This document shows, one piece after another, positions 11,983 through 21,225 of a stretch of DNA of 64,000 nucleotides. The stretch is from Xanthobacter autotrophicus Py2 (GTDB lineage: Bacteria > Pseudomonadota > Alphaproteobacteria > Rhizobiales > Xanthobacteraceae). Each line of letters starts with the position of its first letter. Position 1 is the first letter of the stretch. The notes beneath the pieces were generated by a model that saw nothing but the letters and a program-made list of their open reading frames with translations, did no database searches and was not told where the DNA came from. The position numbers and the translations under genes were made by a program. Where the stretch lies: contig CP000781.1 of the NCBI GenBank assembly GCA_000017645.1, positions 1,888,001-1,952,000 on the forward strand, in the 5' to 3' direction.

Positions 11983-12363
11983 ATGGGTAAGCAGGCAAAG
12001 CCCCGCGCGCTCGCGGACAACGAAGCCAAGGCGGTGCTGCGCAATCTGCGCATCTCCCCCCAGAAGCTCAACCTGGTCGCGGGCCTGATCCGCGGCAAGA
12101 AGGTGGCCACGGCCCTCGCCGATCTCGAGTTCTCCCACAAGCGGATCGCCCGCGACGTGCGGAAGTGCCTTGAGAGCGCGATCGCCAACGCCGAGAACAA
12201 CCACGAGCTCGATGTCGACGACCTGGTCGTCGCCGAGGCGCACGTGGGCAAGGGTCTGGTGATGAAGCGGTTCTCGCCGCGGGCGCGCGGTCGCGCCTCG
12301 CGCATCGAGAAGCCCTTCTCCCACATCACCATTGTGGTGCGGGAAGTCGAGGAGCGGGCCTGA
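11983..12363 (+). CDS. rplV: 50S ribosomal protein L22
   Basis: 126 residues. The family segment [18 protein letters not shown] and the tunnel beta-hairpin [19 protein letters not shown] (the macrolide-resistance hotspot) are intact. The stop shares its last base with the rpsC start. Confidence 0.97.
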
Positions 12364-13121
12364 TGGGTCAGAAGGTCAATCCGGTCGGGCTCCGGCTCGG
12401 CATCAACCGCACGTGGGACAGCCGCTGGTTCGCCAACAAGGGCGAATACGGCAAGCTGCTCCACGAGGACATCAAGATCCGCGAGATGCTGTTCAAGCAG
12501 CTCAAGCAGGCGGCTGTGTCCAAGGTGGTGATCGAGCGTCCGCACAAGAAGTGCCGCGTGACCATCTACTCCGGTCGTCCCGGTGTGGTCATCGGCAAGA
12601 AGGGCGCGGACATCGACAAGCTGCGCAAGAAGGTGTCGGAGATGACCTCCTCGGAGGTCTTCATCAACATCGTCGAGATCCGCAAGCCCGAGATCGACGC
12701 CCGTCTCGTCGCCGAATCCATCGCCCAGCAGCTCGAGCGCCGCGTGGCGTTCCGCCGGGCCATGAAGCGCGCGGTGCAGTCTGCCATGCGTCTCGGTGCC
12801 GAAGGCATCCGCATCAATTGCTCGGGCCGCCTCGGCGGCGCTGAGATCGCGCGCCTTGAATGGTACCGCGAAGGTCGCGTGCCGCTGCACACCCTGCGTG
12901 CGGACGTGGACTACGGCACCGCCACGGCCTTCACCACCTACGGCACCTGCGGTGTCAAGGTGTGGGTCTTCAAGGGCGAGATCCTCGAGCACGATCCCAT
13001 GGCGCAGGACAAGCGCCAGGCCGAGCAGGAAGCCGGTCCCTCCTCGCGTCCCCAGCGGCGTGAGCGCGGCGACCGCGAGCGTGGCGATCGCGGCGACCGC
13101 GATCGCGGCCACCGCGCCTGA
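12363..13121 (+). CDS. rpsC: 30S ribosomal protein S3, with a repetitive charged tail
   Basis: 252 residues. The KH domain ([17 protein letters not shown], about 74-90) and the C-terminal domain with [17 protein letters not shown] are standard. S3 lines the mRNA entry channel with S4 and S5. The last about 25 residues are an Arg/Gly/Asp-rich tail in which [16 protein letters not shown] is encoded by near-identical GCGATCGCGGCGACC-type repeats. It is longer than the minimal protein but tails are common in this group. Confidence 0.96.
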
Positions 13122-13151
13122 ACGGCTGCCGAGAGAGAAGGCGTTTAAGCC

Positions 13152-13565
13152 ATGCTGCAACCCAAGCGCACCAAGTTCCGCAAGCAGTTCAAGGGACGCA
13201 TCCACGGCGTCGCCAAGGGCGGCACGGAACTGAACTTCGGCGAGTTCGGCCTCAAGGCCGTCGAGCCGGAGCGTGTCACCGCCCGCCAGATCGAGGCGGC
13301 CCGCCGCGCGCTCACCCGTCACATGAAGCGTGCCGGTCGCGTGTGGATCCGCGTGTTCCCGGACGTGCCGGTCTCTGCCAAGCCCACGGAAGTGCGCATG
13401 GGCAAGGGCAAGGGAGCGCCCGAGTATTGGGCGGCCCGCATCAAGCCCGGCCGCATCATGTTCGAGATCGACGGCGTGAGCGTTGAGACCGCCCGCGAGG
13501 CGCTGACCCTCGCTGCGGCCAAGCTGCCCATCAAGACGCGCTTCATCCAGCGCATCGCCGAGTGA
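13152..13565 (+). CDS. rplP: 50S ribosomal protein L16
   Basis: 137 residues. [15 protein letters not shown] and [19 protein letters not shown] are family signatures; L16 helps place the A-site tRNA. The arginine hydroxylated in E. coli L16 lies in this conserved loop region. Thirty bases after rpsC, ten before rpmC. Confidence 0.97.
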
Positions 13566-13575
13566 GGAGAGGCTC

Positions 13576-13788
13576 ATGAAAGCCGAGGACGTTCGGGCCC
13601 TCAGCCCCGATCAGCTCGCCGATGAGCTGCTGAAGCTGAAGAAGGAACAGTTCAACCTGCGCTTCCAGAAGGCGACGGGTCAGCTGGAGAACACCGCGCG
13701 GTCCAAGCAGATCCGCCGCGACATCGCGCGGATCAAGACCGTGCAGACCGACAAGCGTACCGGTGCGCCGGTGCAGAAGGCGAAGTGA
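13576..13788 (+). CDS. rpmC: 50S ribosomal protein L29
   Basis: 70 residues, a two-helix protein near the tunnel exit beside L23. [19 protein letters not shown] and the motif [18 protein letters not shown] are typical. Seven bases before rpsQ. Confidence 0.96.
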
Positions 13789-13795
13789 GGAAGCG

Positions 13796-14044
13796 ATGCC
13801 GAAGCGCGTGCTCCAGGGCGTCGTGGTGAGCGACAAGACTGACAAGACCGTGGTGGTCCGGGTGGAGCGCCGCTTCACTCACCCGCTGCTGAAGAAGACC
13901 GTGCGCCGGTCCAAGAAGTATCACGCCCACGACGAGGCTAACGCCTGGAAGGTGGGAGATACGGTGTGGATCGAGGAGCACCGGCCGATCTCCAAGCTCA
14001 AGAACTGGATCGTGATCCAGGGCGAAAAGCGCGCCGAGGTCTGA
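13796..14044 (+). CDS. rpsQ: 30S ribosomal protein S17
   Basis: 82 residues from the ATG at 13796 ([20 protein letters not shown]), preceded by GAGGAAGCG; the longer upstream frame is not homologous. An OB-fold primary binder of 16S rRNA. It is followed by an unusually long 187-bp spacer before rplN. Confidence 0.96.
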   Translation: MPKRVLQGVVVSDKTDKTVVVRVERRFTHPLLKKTVRRSKKYHAHDEANAWKVGDTVWIEEHRPISKLKNWIVIQGEKRAEV

Positions 14045-14055
14045 TAGAAGATTTT

Positions 14056-14080
14056 CCGTCCGGATGGATCGTCCGGACGG
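14056..14080. other. Perfect hairpin in the rpsQ-rplN spacer
   Basis: CCGTCCGGA (14056-14064) and TCCGGACGG (14072-14080) form a 9-bp perfect stem with a 7-nt loop. There is no T tract after it on either strand, so it is not a standard intrinsic terminator. It lies in a 187-bp gap where ribosomal operons usually have only a short spacer; a promoter, processing site or attenuation point is possible. Confidence 0.5.
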
Positions 14081-14231
14081 AGAAGGCTCCGGTGCCGGGT
14101 CCGTCGTCTCGATAAGAGCCGAGTGGAGACCGCACCGCGGCAGCACCGTGTTCCGATGAGCGGCCACGGTAAACAAGGGTTAAGGCAATGCCGGCGCGCC
14201 GGCGGCGCCGGATGACGAGAACAGGTGCGTC

Positions 14232-14666
14232 ATGATCCAGATGCAGACCAATCTCGACGTGGCGGACAATTCCGGTGCGCGTCGCGTCATGTGCATCAAG
14301 GTACTTGGCGGTTCCAAGCGGAAGTATGCCCACGTGGGCGACATCATCGTGGTGTCGGTCAAGGAAGCTATCCCGCGCGGCCGCGTGAAGAAGGGCGACG
14401 TGATGAAGGCCGTGGTGGTTCGCACCGCCAAGGACATTCGTCGCGTCGACGGCTCGGTGATCCGCTTCGACCGCAACGCGGCCGTGCTGATCAACAACAA
14501 ACGTGCTCAGAGCTGGGACCAGACAATCGCTCTTAGCATAGCTCGACGGAACGAAGGATACACACATTCACAGCACAGCAACCAAAGGGAGGGCGGTGAA
14601 AGAATACAAGCACAGCCATCCCCTCCTCATGCACGAAGAGCCGTGAAAACTTCATTCTGTCGGTGA
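14232..14666 (+). pseudogene. rplN: 50S ribosomal protein L14, 3' end replaced (truncated rplN)
   Basis: The frame starts as normal L14 ([20 protein letters not shown]) and matches the family through [12 protein letters not shown], residue 89, base 14498. The usual last third, with the GTRIFGPV and ISLAPEVL segments of a 122-residue L14, is absent. The frame runs on for 55 unrelated residues ([14 protein letters not shown]...) to a stop at 14664-14666. Downstream rplX, rplE, rpsN and the rest of spc are missing. Because L14 is essential, an intact copy must exist elsewhere in the genome, or this point is a false assembly join. The 5' part shows no frameshift or decay. Confidence 0.85.
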
Positions 14667-15095
14667 ACCCCGGTGTCGCTCCCGGAGTGAGATTGAACAT
14701 ACACAGCCCCTCTTGGGGGTGCAACGCCTTTCCCCTGCCCCATGGGATAACGGGCACAAGCCAGGACGTCACCAACCCGCACCGGTTCTCGATATCAGCC
14801 GGCAAACCTCTGTCGCGACAGTGAGATTCCGAGCGGACGCGACGGCCGGCGGACGCGAAATAACGCCGCGCGGCGAGGTGTTTTCCTACCCCTGAAATGG
14901 GTCCGCTTTGGCGTCTTCCGACCTTTAGCCTTTAAGCCTTTCACCCGGATGTCGTTTTTCTGATCGGTCGAAGGGCGGCCCCATGCCCCCTCCACAAGCG
15001 GCCGGAAAGCAGGACTTGACGATTGGAGAGAATCGGGACTATCGCCGCTCCAGGGTCGAGCAGCCCGCTACCTGCCACATTTTGATTGTGCCAAG
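14499..15095. other. Gene-free segment after the rplN break
   Basis: About 600 bp with no convincing gene. The first 320 bp are clearly less GC-rich than the flanks and look foreign in base use. A leftward 90-residue frame at 14533-14805 has no recognisable features. I looked for DnaA boxes (TTATCCACA), insertion-sequence end repeats and a group II intron domain V and found none. In many relatives dnaA lies downstream of rpsT, where this segment is. Confidence 0.6.
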
Positions 15096-15096
15096 C

Positions 15097-15123
15097 AAAA
15101 AGGCCCGGCAATGCCGGGCCTTT
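15097..15123 (-). terminator. Intrinsic terminator of rpsT
   Basis: Read leftward, AAAGGCCCGGC and GCCGGGCCTTT form an 11-bp perfect stem with a 3-nt loop (15099-15123), followed by a run of Ts. It lies 33 bp after the rpsT stop. Confidence 0.85.
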
Positions 15124-15155
15124 AAAGTTAAGACAGCATTCTTGATTGATCTAAA

Positions 15156-15425
15156 TCAAGCAGCGCTGAGCTTCTTCACGCGAGCGGCAAGGCGCGAGAC
15201 CTTGCGGGACGCAGTGTTCTTGTGCAGCACGCCCTTGGTGACGGCGCGCATGATCTCAGGCTCCGCCGCCTGGAACGCCGCGGTGGCGGCGGTGGCGTCA
15301 CCGGCCGTGAGCGCATCCTCGAGCTTGCGCAGGTAGGTGCGCACGCGGGAGCGGCGAGACCGGTTCACTTCGGTGCGGCGCTCGATCTTGCGCACCGCTT
15401 TCTTGGCGGAAGGCGTATTGGCCAT
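15156..15425 (-). CDS. rpsT: 30S ribosomal protein S20
   Basis: 89 residues. [17 protein letters not shown] and [20 protein letters not shown] are clear S20 signatures; it binds the 5' domain of 16S rRNA. It is transcribed leftward on its own with a strong terminator. In related genomes rpsT is commonly just upstream of dnaA. Here dnaA is not found on the terminator side, which adds to the evidence for a join at 14.5 kb. Confidence 0.96.
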   Translation of the reverse strand: MANTPSAKKAVRKIERRTEVNRSRRSRVRTYLRKLEDALTAGDATAATAAFQAAEPEIMRAVTKGVLHKNTASRKVSRLAARVKKLSAA

Positions 15426-15739
15426 CGGCCGTCCTTGCTGGTTCGCGCCCGGCTTTGCGGCCCGTATGGCCCCTCCGCGTCGCGCATGAATGGGTGGACA
15501 AGCCGGCGGCAGGACCGCCAGCGAAGTGCCGGGCTTATAGTGTCGCAGCGCGCCCGCGTCAACTCTTCAGTGCACGCGGGCTCACCCAAGGGCGGCATCG
15601 CGGCGCCTTTACGGAGGGGTCCTGCATCGCGTATGTGCTCGACGCACTCTATATAGGAACGTGCCGGGGCCGCAAAAGCGTCCCCGGCAGATCCACCACC
15701 ACAGGGGACCGGCGGAATGCCGGCGAGCGGGGGTTCGGC

Positions 15740-16726
15740 ATGAGCGATGTGACGGTGACCGATCGTCCTGTGAGCGACAGCCTTGTGACCGTGTTCGGCG
15801 GCTCGGGCTTCCTCGGGCGGCATGTGGTGCGGGCGCTGGCCATGCGCGGCTACCGCGTGCGCGTGGCGGTGCGACGGCCGGAACTCGCGGGCTTCCTCCA
15901 GCCGCTCGGCTTCGTCGGCCAGATCCAGGTCAGCCAGGCCAACGTGCGCTATCCCGAGAGCGTCGCCCGCGCCGTGGACGGCGCCGAGGCGGTGGTGAAC
16001 CTCGTGGGCGTGCTGTCCCAGTCCGGCCGCCAGAGCTTCGATGCGGTCCATGCCTTCGGCGCCCGCGCCATCGCCCAGGCCACGGCCCGGGAAGGCGCGC
16101 CGCTGGTGCACGTCTCCGCCATCGGCGCCGATGCCAACTCCCCCTCCGGCTACGGCCGCACCAAGGCCGAGGGCGAGGCTGCCGTGCGTGCCGCAGCGGC
16201 CGATGCCATCATTTTCCGTCCCTCCCTGCTGTTCGGACCCGAGGACGACTTCTTCAACCGCTTCGCTGCCATGGCGCGCCTCTCCCCGGTGCTGCCGCTG
16301 ATTGGCGGCGGGACGACCCGCTTCCAGCCCGTGTTCGTGGGCGACGTGGCCGCCGCCATCCTCAAGGCGGTGGACGGCAAGGCCAAGGCCGGCACCACCT
16401 ACGAACTGGGCGGGCCGCAGGTGCGCACCTTCCGCGAGCTGATGGAGCTGGTGCTGCGCGAGATCGGCCACAAGCGCCTGCTCGTGGACCTGCCGTTCGG
16501 CATGGCCAACCTGATGGCCCGTCTCACCCAATGGGCGCCCGGCGCGCCGCTCACCACCGATCAGGTGGCCATGCTGCGCTCGGACAATGTGGTCTCCGAC
16601 GCCGCCAAGGCGGAAGGACGCACCTTCGCCGGCCTCGATATCACCCCCACCGCGCTCGCGACCGTGCTGCCCACCTATCTCTGGCGCTTCCGCAAGGCCG
16701 GCCAGTTCACCCACGTGGAGACGTGA
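15740..16726 (+). CDS. NDUFA9-like NAD(P)-binding epimerase/reductase
   Basis: 328 residues from the ATG at 15740 (MSDVTVTDRP). An extended SDR Rossmann fold: VFGGSGFLGRHVVRAL (about 18-33) binds the dinucleotide, AVVNLVGVL and HVSAIGAD follow, and the usual catalytic YxxxK is represented by YGRTKAEGE (about 139-147). C-terminal SDR2a_like sequences resemble the complex I accessory subunit NDUFA9; bacterial members also relate to quinone-pathway enzymes. In Rhizobiales it is regularly found near rpsT and trpF, as here. Substrate not known. Confidence 0.75.
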   Translation: MSDVTVTDRPVSDSLVTVFGGSGFLGRHVVRALAMRGYRVRVAVRRPELAGFLQPLGFVGQIQVSQANVRYPESVARAVDGAEAVVNLVGVLSQSGRQSFDAVHAFGARAIAQATAREGAPLVHVSAIGADANSPSGYGRTKAEGEAAVRAAAADAIIFRPSLLFGPEDDFFNRFAAMARLSPVLPLIGGGTTRFQPVFVGDVAAAILKAVDGKAKAGTTYELGGPQVRTFRELMELVLREIGHKRLLVDLPFGMANLMARLTQWAPGAPLTTDQVAMLRSDNVVSDAAKAEGRTFAGLDITPTALATVLPTYLWRFRKAGQFTHVET

Positions 16727-16783
16727 TCGCAATGCGCCGGGGTCCGGACCTCGACCCGGAACGGCGCACGCAAGGCTGAGACG

Positions 16784-17596
16784 ATGGCAAAGGACGCAAG
16801 GAACCGCGACGCAGGGGCCCGCCAAACCGGGACCCGCGGCGCGCGGCACCTCGACGTGAAGATCTGCGGCATCACGACCGCAGACGCCCTCGACGCGGCG
16901 CTGGACGCGGGCGCCGACCTGGTGGGCTTCGTCCATTTTCCCAAAAGCCCCCGCCACCTCACCCTCGCCGAGGCCCCGGGCCTCGTCGCCCGGGTCGAGG
17001 GGCGGGCGCGCAAGGTGGCGCTGCTGGTGGATCCCGACGACGCCCTTTTGGCTCAGGTTGTGGCCGCCTTCTCCCCCGATCTCCTCCAGTTGCACGGCCA
17101 CGAGACGCCCGAGCGCGTCGCCGCCATCCGCGCCGCCTTCGGCCTGCCGGTCATGAAGGCGCTGCCGGTGGGCCGGCGGGAAGACCTCGCCCCGCTGCCG
17201 GCTTACGCCGCCGTGGCCGACCTGATCCTGTTCGACGCCAAGCCCGATCCCGGCGCCCTGCTCCCCGGCGGCAACGGACGGCCCTTCGACTGGCGGCTGG
17301 TCGCCGGCCTTGACGCCGGCCGCCCGCTCATGCTTTCCGGTGGCCTCACTGTCGACAATGTGTCGCAGGCCCTTTCCGAGGTCCGGATGGACGGGGTGGA
17401 CGTATCGTCTGGCGTGGAAGATGCCCCCGGCGTGAAGTCACCGGACAAGATCCGCGCCTTCGTCGCGGCGGTCCGGCGCGTCGAGGCCCGCCTCCCGGAA
17501 GGCCACCTGCCCGACCAGCCGGCCGAAGCTGAACCGACCCGCGCGACAACGGCGCCGGGGCCTGAAGATCTCTCATCGAAAGTGCGCGCGTCGTGA
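16784..17596 (+). CDS. trpF: Phosphoribosylanthranilate isomerase
   Basis: 270 residues; converts PRA to CdRP in tryptophan synthesis. The catalytic Cys is in [10 protein letters not shown] (about 24-33), the catalytic Asp in [10 protein letters not shown] (about 147), and the phosphate-binding loop in [12 protein letters not shown]. The family is usually 200-220 residues. Here there are about 22 extra residues before the conserved start and about 50 poorly conserved Ala/Pro/Glu-rich residues at the end, so the true start may be further in. It overlaps trpB by four bases. Confidence 0.93.
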   Translation: MAKDARNRDAGARQTGTRGARHLDVKICGITTADALDAALDAGADLVGFVHFPKSPRHLTLAEAPGLVARVEGRARKVALLVDPDDALLAQVVAAFSPDLLQLHGHETPERVAAIRAAFGLPVMKALPVGRREDLAPLPAYAAVADLILFDAKPDPGALLPGGNGRPFDWRLVAGLDAGRPLMLSGGLTVDNVSQALSEVRMDGVDVSSGVEDAPGVKSPDKIRAFVAAVRRVEARLPEGHLPDQPAEAEPTRATTAPGPEDLSSKVRAS

Positions 17597-18810
17597 CCGC
17601 TCTCAATTCCTATCGCACCGGCCCCGATTTCCGGGGTCACTTCGGCATCCATGGCGGGCGCTTCGTCGCCGAGACCCTGATGCCGCTGATCCTGGAGCTG
17701 GAGCAGGCCTACGAGGCGGCGAAGGCGGACCCGGCCTATCACGCCGAGATGGCGGGCTATCTCACCCATTATGTGGGCCGCCCCTCCCCGCTCTATTTCG
17801 CCGAGCGCCTCACCGAGCATCTGGGCGGCGCCAAGGTCTATCTGAAGCGCGAGGAGCTGAACCACACCGGCTCCCACAAGGTGAACAACGTGCTCGGCCA
17901 GATCCTGCTCGCCCGCCGCATGGGCAAGGAGCGGATCATCGCCGAGACCGGCGCCGGCCAGCATGGCGTCGCCACCGCCACCATGTGCGCCCGCTTCGGC
18001 CTGAAGTGCGTGGTCTACATGGGCGCCGTGGACGTGGAGCGGCAGGCCCCCAACGTGTTCCGCATGAAGATGCTGGGCGCCGAGGTGGTCGCCGTGCAGT
18101 CCGGCTCGCGCACCCTGAAGGACGCCATGAACGAGGCGCTGCGCGACTGGGTCACCAACGTGCACGACACCTTCTACTGCATCGGCACGGTGGCCGGTCC
18201 CCACCCCTATCCGGCCATGGTGCGCGACTTCCAGTCCATCATCGGCCGCGAGACGCGCGAGCAGATGCAGGAGATGGAAGGCCGCCTGCCCGACAGCCTG
18301 ATCGCCTGCGTGGGTGGTGGCTCCAATGCCATGGGCCTGTTCCATCCCTTCCTCGACGATCCCACCGTGGCGATCTACGGGGTGGAGGCGGCGGGTCGCG
18401 GCCTCGACACCCACGAGCATGCCGCCTCCATCGCCGGCGGGCGGCCGGGGGTGCTGCACGGCAACCGCACCTACCTGCTCATGGACGGCGACGGCCAGAT
18501 CACCGAGGCCCATTCCATCTCGGCCGGCCTCGATTATCCCGGCATCGGGCCGGAGCATTCCTGGCTCAACGACGTGGGCCGTGTGACCTACCTCTCCTGC
18601 ACCGACCAGGAGGCGCTGGACGCCTTCCAGCTGCTCACCCGGCTCGAGGGCATCATCCCGGCACTGGAATCCGCACATGCCATCGCCAAGGTGGTGGAGC
18701 TGGCACCCAAGCTGCCGAAGGATCACCTGATGGTGGTCAACCTGTCCGGCCGCGGGGACAAGGACGTGCCCCAGGTGGCGGAAATTCTCGGCACCAGCCT
18801 GGGGGCTTAG
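17593..18810 (+). CDS. trpB: Tryptophan synthase beta chain
   Basis: 405 residues, starting with GTG at 17593 that overlaps the trpF stop (GTGA). Condenses indole and serine with PLP. The PLP lysine is in [13 protein letters not shown] (about 90-102), the phosphate-binding loop is GGGSNAMG, and the hinge GIGPEHSWL is present. A standard TrpB1. A small secreted-protein gene is inserted between trpB and trpA, which are usually adjacent. Confidence 0.97.
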   Translation: MTALNSYRTGPDFRGHFGIHGGRFVAETLMPLILELEQAYEAAKADPAYHAEMAGYLTHYVGRPSPLYFAERLTEHLGGAKVYLKREELNHTGSHKVNNVLGQILLARRMGKERIIAETGAGQHGVATATMCARFGLKCVVYMGAVDVERQAPNVFRMKMLGAEVVAVQSGSRTLKDAMNEALRDWVTNVHDTFYCIGTVAGPHPYPAMVRDFQSIIGRETREQMQEMEGRLPDSLIACVGGGSNAMGLFHPFLDDPTVAIYGVEAAGRGLDTHEHAASIAGGRPGVLHGNRTYLLMDGDGQITEAHSISAGLDYPGIGPEHSWLNDVGRVTYLSCTDQEALDAFQLLTRLEGIIPALESAHAIAKVVELAPKLPKDHLMVVNLSGRGDKDVPQVAEILGTSLGA

Positions 18811-18812
18811 CC

Positions 18813-19169
18813 ATGAAGTCGTTCTCCGCGGTTCTTGCGTTTGGCGTTGCCGCCTGTGTCGCGGGCGTTGCCGCCCCGGCATCGGCCCAGTCTTCTGCCC
18901 AGTCTTCGGCCGCGCTCCAGCTGACCACCGGCAAGGTCGTCACCGACCCGGCGGGCGCCTTCATCTCCGTCTCGGTGAAGAACGGCACCACGGCGCCCAT
19001 CTCGGAAACCTATGTCGCCTGCGAGTTCTTCGCCGGCAACCGGGCGCTGGGCAAGTCGTCCACCACCCTGTTCTCCATCGTGCCCGGAGTGACGGGAACC
19101 GACCAGGTGCGCCTGCTCGGTGGCACGTCGGCGAACCGCGCCACCTGCGCCATCACCGGCCACAAATAA
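18813..19169 (+). CDS. Small secreted protein of unknown function
   Basis: 118 residues, ATG two bases after the trpB stop. A clear signal peptide (MKSFSAVLAFGVAACVAGVAAPASA, about 1-26) is followed by a roughly 90-residue beta-rich domain with ISVSVKNGTTAPISETYVA and two cysteines (in YVACEFF and RATCAI) that could pair after export. I do not recognise the family. It interrupts the trpB-trpA pair and is followed by a hairpin, so trpA may have a separate promoter or be read through. Confidence is in the gene, not in a function. Confidence 0.7.
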   Translation: MKSFSAVLAFGVAACVAGVAAPASAQSSAQSSAALQLTTGKVVTDPAGAFISVSVKNGTTAPISETYVACEFFAGNRALGKSSTTLFSIVPGVTGTDQVRLLGGTSANRATCAITGHK

Positions 19170-19175
19170 GACCAT

Positions 19176-19200
19176 CAGCCTCGGTCATCGACCGAGGCTG
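19176..19200 (+). terminator. Hairpin between the secreted-protein gene and trpA
   Basis: CAGCCTCGGT (19176-19185) and ACCGAGGCTG (19191-19200) form a perfect 10-bp stem with a 5-nt loop, seven bases after a stop codon. There is no T run downstream, so termination may be partial or Rho-linked. It splits the trp genes into trpFB and trpA-accD-folC. Confidence 0.5.
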
Positions 19201-19291
19201 AGTGGGTACGCTCAAGCGCCACACGGGCCAGCCCCGTGTCCCGGGGAGCTTTCTCCCGCGCCCTCCTCTTTCCTTGCATCCAGGCAGGCCC

Positions 19292-20119
19292 ATGACCACG
19301 CGCATCTCCACCCGCTTCGCCGCGCTGAAAGAGGAAGGCCGCCCCGGCCTCGTCACCTTCGTCACGGCGGGCGATCCGGACGGGGAGACCTCCCTCGCCA
19401 TCCTCAAGGCGCTGCCCGGCGCCGGCGCGGACGTGATCGAGCTGGGCATTCCCTTCACCGATCCCATGGCCGACGGCCCGGCCATCCAGGCGGCGGGCCT
19501 GCGCGCGCTCAAGGGCGGCCAGACCCTGGCCAAGACCATCGAGATGGTCCGGGTCTTCCGCACCGAGGACACCACCACGCCGGTGGTGCTCATGGGCTAT
19601 TTCAATCCCATCTACATCTATGGCGTGGACCGCTTCCTCACCGACGCCAAGGTGGCGGGGGTGGACGGCCTCATCGTGGTGGACCTGCCGCCGGAGGAGG
19701 ACGACGAGCTCTGCCTGCCAGCCCTGAACGCCGGGCTCGACTTCATCCGCCTCGCCACCCCCACCACCGACGACAAGCGCCTGCCGACGGTGCTCGAGCA
19801 CACGGCGGGCTTCGTCTATTACGTCTCCATCACCGGCATCACCGGCTCGGCGACGCCGGACGCGGATCTGGTGGCCGCCGCCGTCGCCCGCATCAAGTCC
19901 CACACCGACCTGCCGGTGGCCGTGGGCTTCGGCGTGCGGACGCCGGAACAGGCCAAGGCCATCGCCGCCGGTGCCGACGCGGTGGTGGTGGGCTCCGCCC
20001 TGGTGGAGGTGGTGCGCCGCACCCTCGATGCCGAGGGCAACGCCACCGCCAACACCCTGCCGGGCGTGGAAGCGCTGGTGAGCGAACTGGCCGAGGCGGT
20101 GCGCAGCATCAAGCGCTGA
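19292..20119 (+). CDS. trpA: Tryptophan synthase alpha chain
   Basis: 275 residues from the ATG at 19292 ([20 protein letters not shown]). Cleaves indole-glycerol phosphate; the catalytic Glu and Asp are both in [14 protein letters not shown] (about 50-63). The phosphate-binding region [11 protein letters not shown] is present. The in-frame upstream start at 19202 gives a non-conserved leader and was not used. It is followed by accD, the usual order in this group. Confidence 0.96.
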   Translation: MTTRISTRFAALKEEGRPGLVTFVTAGDPDGETSLAILKALPGAGADVIELGIPFTDPMADGPAIQAAGLRALKGGQTLAKTIEMVRVFRTEDTTTPVVLMGYFNPIYIYGVDRFLTDAKVAGVDGLIVVDLPPEEDDELCLPALNAGLDFIRLATPTTDDKRLPTVLEHTAGFVYYVSITGITGSATPDADLVAAAVARIKSHTDLPVAVGFGVRTPEQAKAIAAGADAVVVGSALVEVVRRTLDAEGNATANTLPGVEALVSELAEAVRSIKR

Positions 20120-20281
20120 GGCACCTGCCCCCTTAAGCCGGGCGAGGGAGGCACCGGGGTAGACGAATGTGCGGCCCGGCTTCGTCCTGCCGCACTTTCG
20201 CCGCGTCGCGCTTGCCATTACATGGAAGCATATTGGTGTGCGCCGCAGCGCGGCTGTCCGCCCGCCTTCCGGAGATCGCCC

Positions 20282-21175
20282 GTGAACTGGATTTCCAACG
20301 TCGTCCGCCCGAAGATCCGCGATTTCCTGGCACGCCGCGAGGTTCCCGAGAACCTGTGGGTGAAGTGCCCTGAAACCGGGCAGATGGTGTTTCACAAGGA
20401 CCTGGAGGCCAACCTCTACGTCATCCCCGCATCCGGCTACCATATGCGCATGGATGCGGTGAAGCGGCTGAAAGCCACGTTCGACGACGGCGCCTATGAG
20501 GAAGTGGCGCTGCCGGAGGTGGCCACCGACCCGCTGAAGTTCCGCGACGAGCGCCGTTACATCGACCGCCTGAAGGACGCCCGCACCAAGACTGGCTACC
20601 AGGATGCGGTGAAGGTGGCGACCGGCATGCTCACCGAGCTGCCGGTGACCATCGCCGTGCAGGATTTCGGCTTCATGGGTGGGTCGCTGGGCATGGCCGC
20701 TGGCGAGGCGGTGGTGAAGGGGCTCCAGACCGCCGCCGAAAAGGGCACGCCCTTCATCATGTTCGCGGCCTCGGGCGGCGCGCGCATGCAGGAGGGCATC
20801 CTGTCCCTCATGCAGATGCCGCGCACCACCGCCGCCATCCAGGAACTGCGCGAGACCAGGAAGCCCTACATCGTGGTGCTCACCAACCCCACCACGGGCG
20901 GGGTCACGGCGTCCTACGCCATGCTGGGCGACATCCAGATCGCCGAGCCCGGCGCCCTCATCGGCTTCGCCGGCCCGCGCGTGATCGAGCAGACCATCCG
21001 CGAGAAGCTGCCCGACGGCTTCCAGCGCGCCGAATACCTGCACGAGCACGGCATGCTCGACATGGTGGTGCATCGCCACCAGATGCGCGACACCCTGGGC
21101 CGCCTGTGCCGCATGCTCATGAAGGCGCCGGCCCTGCCACCCAAGGGCCGCCTGCCCCGCCCCGAAGCGGCCTGA
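20282..21175 (+). CDS. accD: Acetyl-CoA carboxylase carboxyltransferase subunit beta
   Basis: 297 residues from a GTG at 20282 ([16 protein letters not shown]); upstream residues do not match the family. With AccA it transfers carboxyl from biotin to acetyl-CoA to form malonyl-CoA. The carboxyltransferase core shows [25 protein letters not shown] and [11 protein letters not shown]. The zinc ribbon of the E. coli protein is degenerate: [11 protein letters not shown] keeps one Cys and the second pair is replaced in the [11 protein letters not shown] stretch. This state is common in alphaproteobacteria. Confidence 0.95.
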   Translation: MNWISNVVRPKIRDFLARREVPENLWVKCPETGQMVFHKDLEANLYVIPASGYHMRMDAVKRLKATFDDGAYEEVALPEVATDPLKFRDERRYIDRLKDARTKTGYQDAVKVATGMLTELPVTIAVQDFGFMGGSLGMAAGEAVVKGLQTAAEKGTPFIMFAASGGARMQEGILSLMQMPRTTAAIQELRETRKPYIVVLTNPTTGGVTASYAMLGDIQIAEPGALIGFAGPRVIEQTIREKLPDGFQRAEYLHEHGMLDMVVHRHQMRDTLGRLCRMLMKAPALPPKGRLPRPEAA

Positions 21176-21225
21176 CAAGGACGCGCCAGCGGGCGCCGGC
21201 ACTTCGCCGCTGCGCCCGCGCGAGA

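Noticed and set aside
14499..14820. Group II intron or replication origin at the rplN break
   Set aside because: No GTGYG 5' end, no domain V consensus and no DnaA boxes found.
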